Positions 19,907-20,132 of a stretch of DNA of 20,132 nucleotides are shown here, piece by piece. The stretch's first letter is position 1; each line of letters opens with the position of its first letter. Position numbers and translations under genes: made by a program. The notes beneath the pieces were generated by a model. That model was not told the origin of the DNA. It searched no databases and saw only the letters and a program-made list of their open reading frames with translations. Origin of the DNA: a virus; IMG/VR virus record IMGVR_UViG_3300030380_004838, positions 1 through 20,132 of that record. One strand, 5' to 3'.

Positions 19907-20132
19907 TTATATCAATATCGACCGAATCCGCATCGGTGTCCAGCGATCTATAAAGGTTTCTCGCGATTGTGGATGCGCTGTGGACAATGGCGGAGCATGG
20001 CGGAAAGCCGCGAACGCATTATCGGACGACCATCGACCTAACTAACACTTCGCAAGAGTTAGTAATACCGGACTTCGAGGTCTGTTATAACAGCCCCCCC
20101 CTTATCGGACCCCAGGGCTTATTACCGGATGC
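19907..20132. promoter_or_regulatory. Right-end intergenic control region
   Basis: No gene is seen in these 226 bases. It contains two DnaA-box-like sequences (TGTGGATGC 19968-19976, TGTGGACAA 19979-19987), TTATCGGAC at 20019-20027 and 20102-20110, an imperfect hairpin ACTAACACTT/AAGAGTTAGT (20041-20063), the 14-mer CGGACTTCGAGGTC (20069-20082), the palindrome CTGTTATAACAG (20082-20093) and a run of eight C (20094-20101). It likely holds the promoter and operators of the leftward early genes. I cannot place a convincing -35/-10 pair. Confidence 0.55.

Noticed and set aside
1-20132. tRNA genes
   Set aside because: No cloverleaf-like set of stems with a GTTC-type T-loop was noticed in the intergenic gaps; a tRNA scan would be decisive.

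Overview
This window looks like most or all of a small tailed-phage (siphovirus-type) genome. Two long gene blocks converge. On the + strand, from about 135 to 14312, lies a compact late operon in the classical HK97/lambda order: large terminase, portal, S78 prohead protease, major capsid protein, head-tail connectors, tail tube, tail chaperones with a programmed -1 frameshift, a very short tape measure protein, cysteine-rich distal tail proteins, tail fibre, metallophosphoesterase, and a lysis-like region with two nested reading frames. On the - strand, from about 19862 down to 14410, lie small early-type genes, then DNA-metabolism genes: an SSB-like protein ending in DIPF, a RepA/AAA_25-type helicase, a RusA-type resolvase and an HNH endonuclease. 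The convergent ends are separated by a GC hairpin terminator at 14343-14362.

Most genes overlap the next by 1-8 bases (ATGA, GTGA, TTGA, TGATG), which indicates translational coupling. Start codons include GTG and probably TTG. No integrase, repressor, DNA polymerase, small terminase or recognisable endolysin is visible. The lysis candidate at 13935-14312 has a lipobox and a C-terminal membrane segment, the layout of a unimolecular spanin. If that reading is right, the host has an outer membrane. The host cannot be named from this sequence.

The far right (17.3-20.1 kb) is the least ordinary part. Five small genes (19309 down to 17841) are chained by four successive ATGA overlaps and include a member of a phage family of unknown function (probably DUF7227) and a zinc-ribbon protein. 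Upstream of three early genes sits a repeated leader: a 9-bp stem, an identical CACAATGGAAGGAA box, then the start codon. One copy has compensatory stem changes. It resembles in layout, not in sequence, the start-associated sequences of some mycobacteriophages. Two intergenic regions (17300-17419 and 19907-20132) share operator-like motifs (TTATCGGAC and a 14-mer CGGACYTCGRGGTC), and a four-copy CGGGCCCG palindrome array lies at 17720-17826.

If the two ends of the window join, the two operons would diverge from one control region carrying direct repeats, hairpins and DnaA-box-like sequences. That is inference; no terminal overlap is visible. The strongest points worth follow-up are the leader repeats, the lambda-like frameshift signal, the nested lysis genes and the cysteine-rich tail module.
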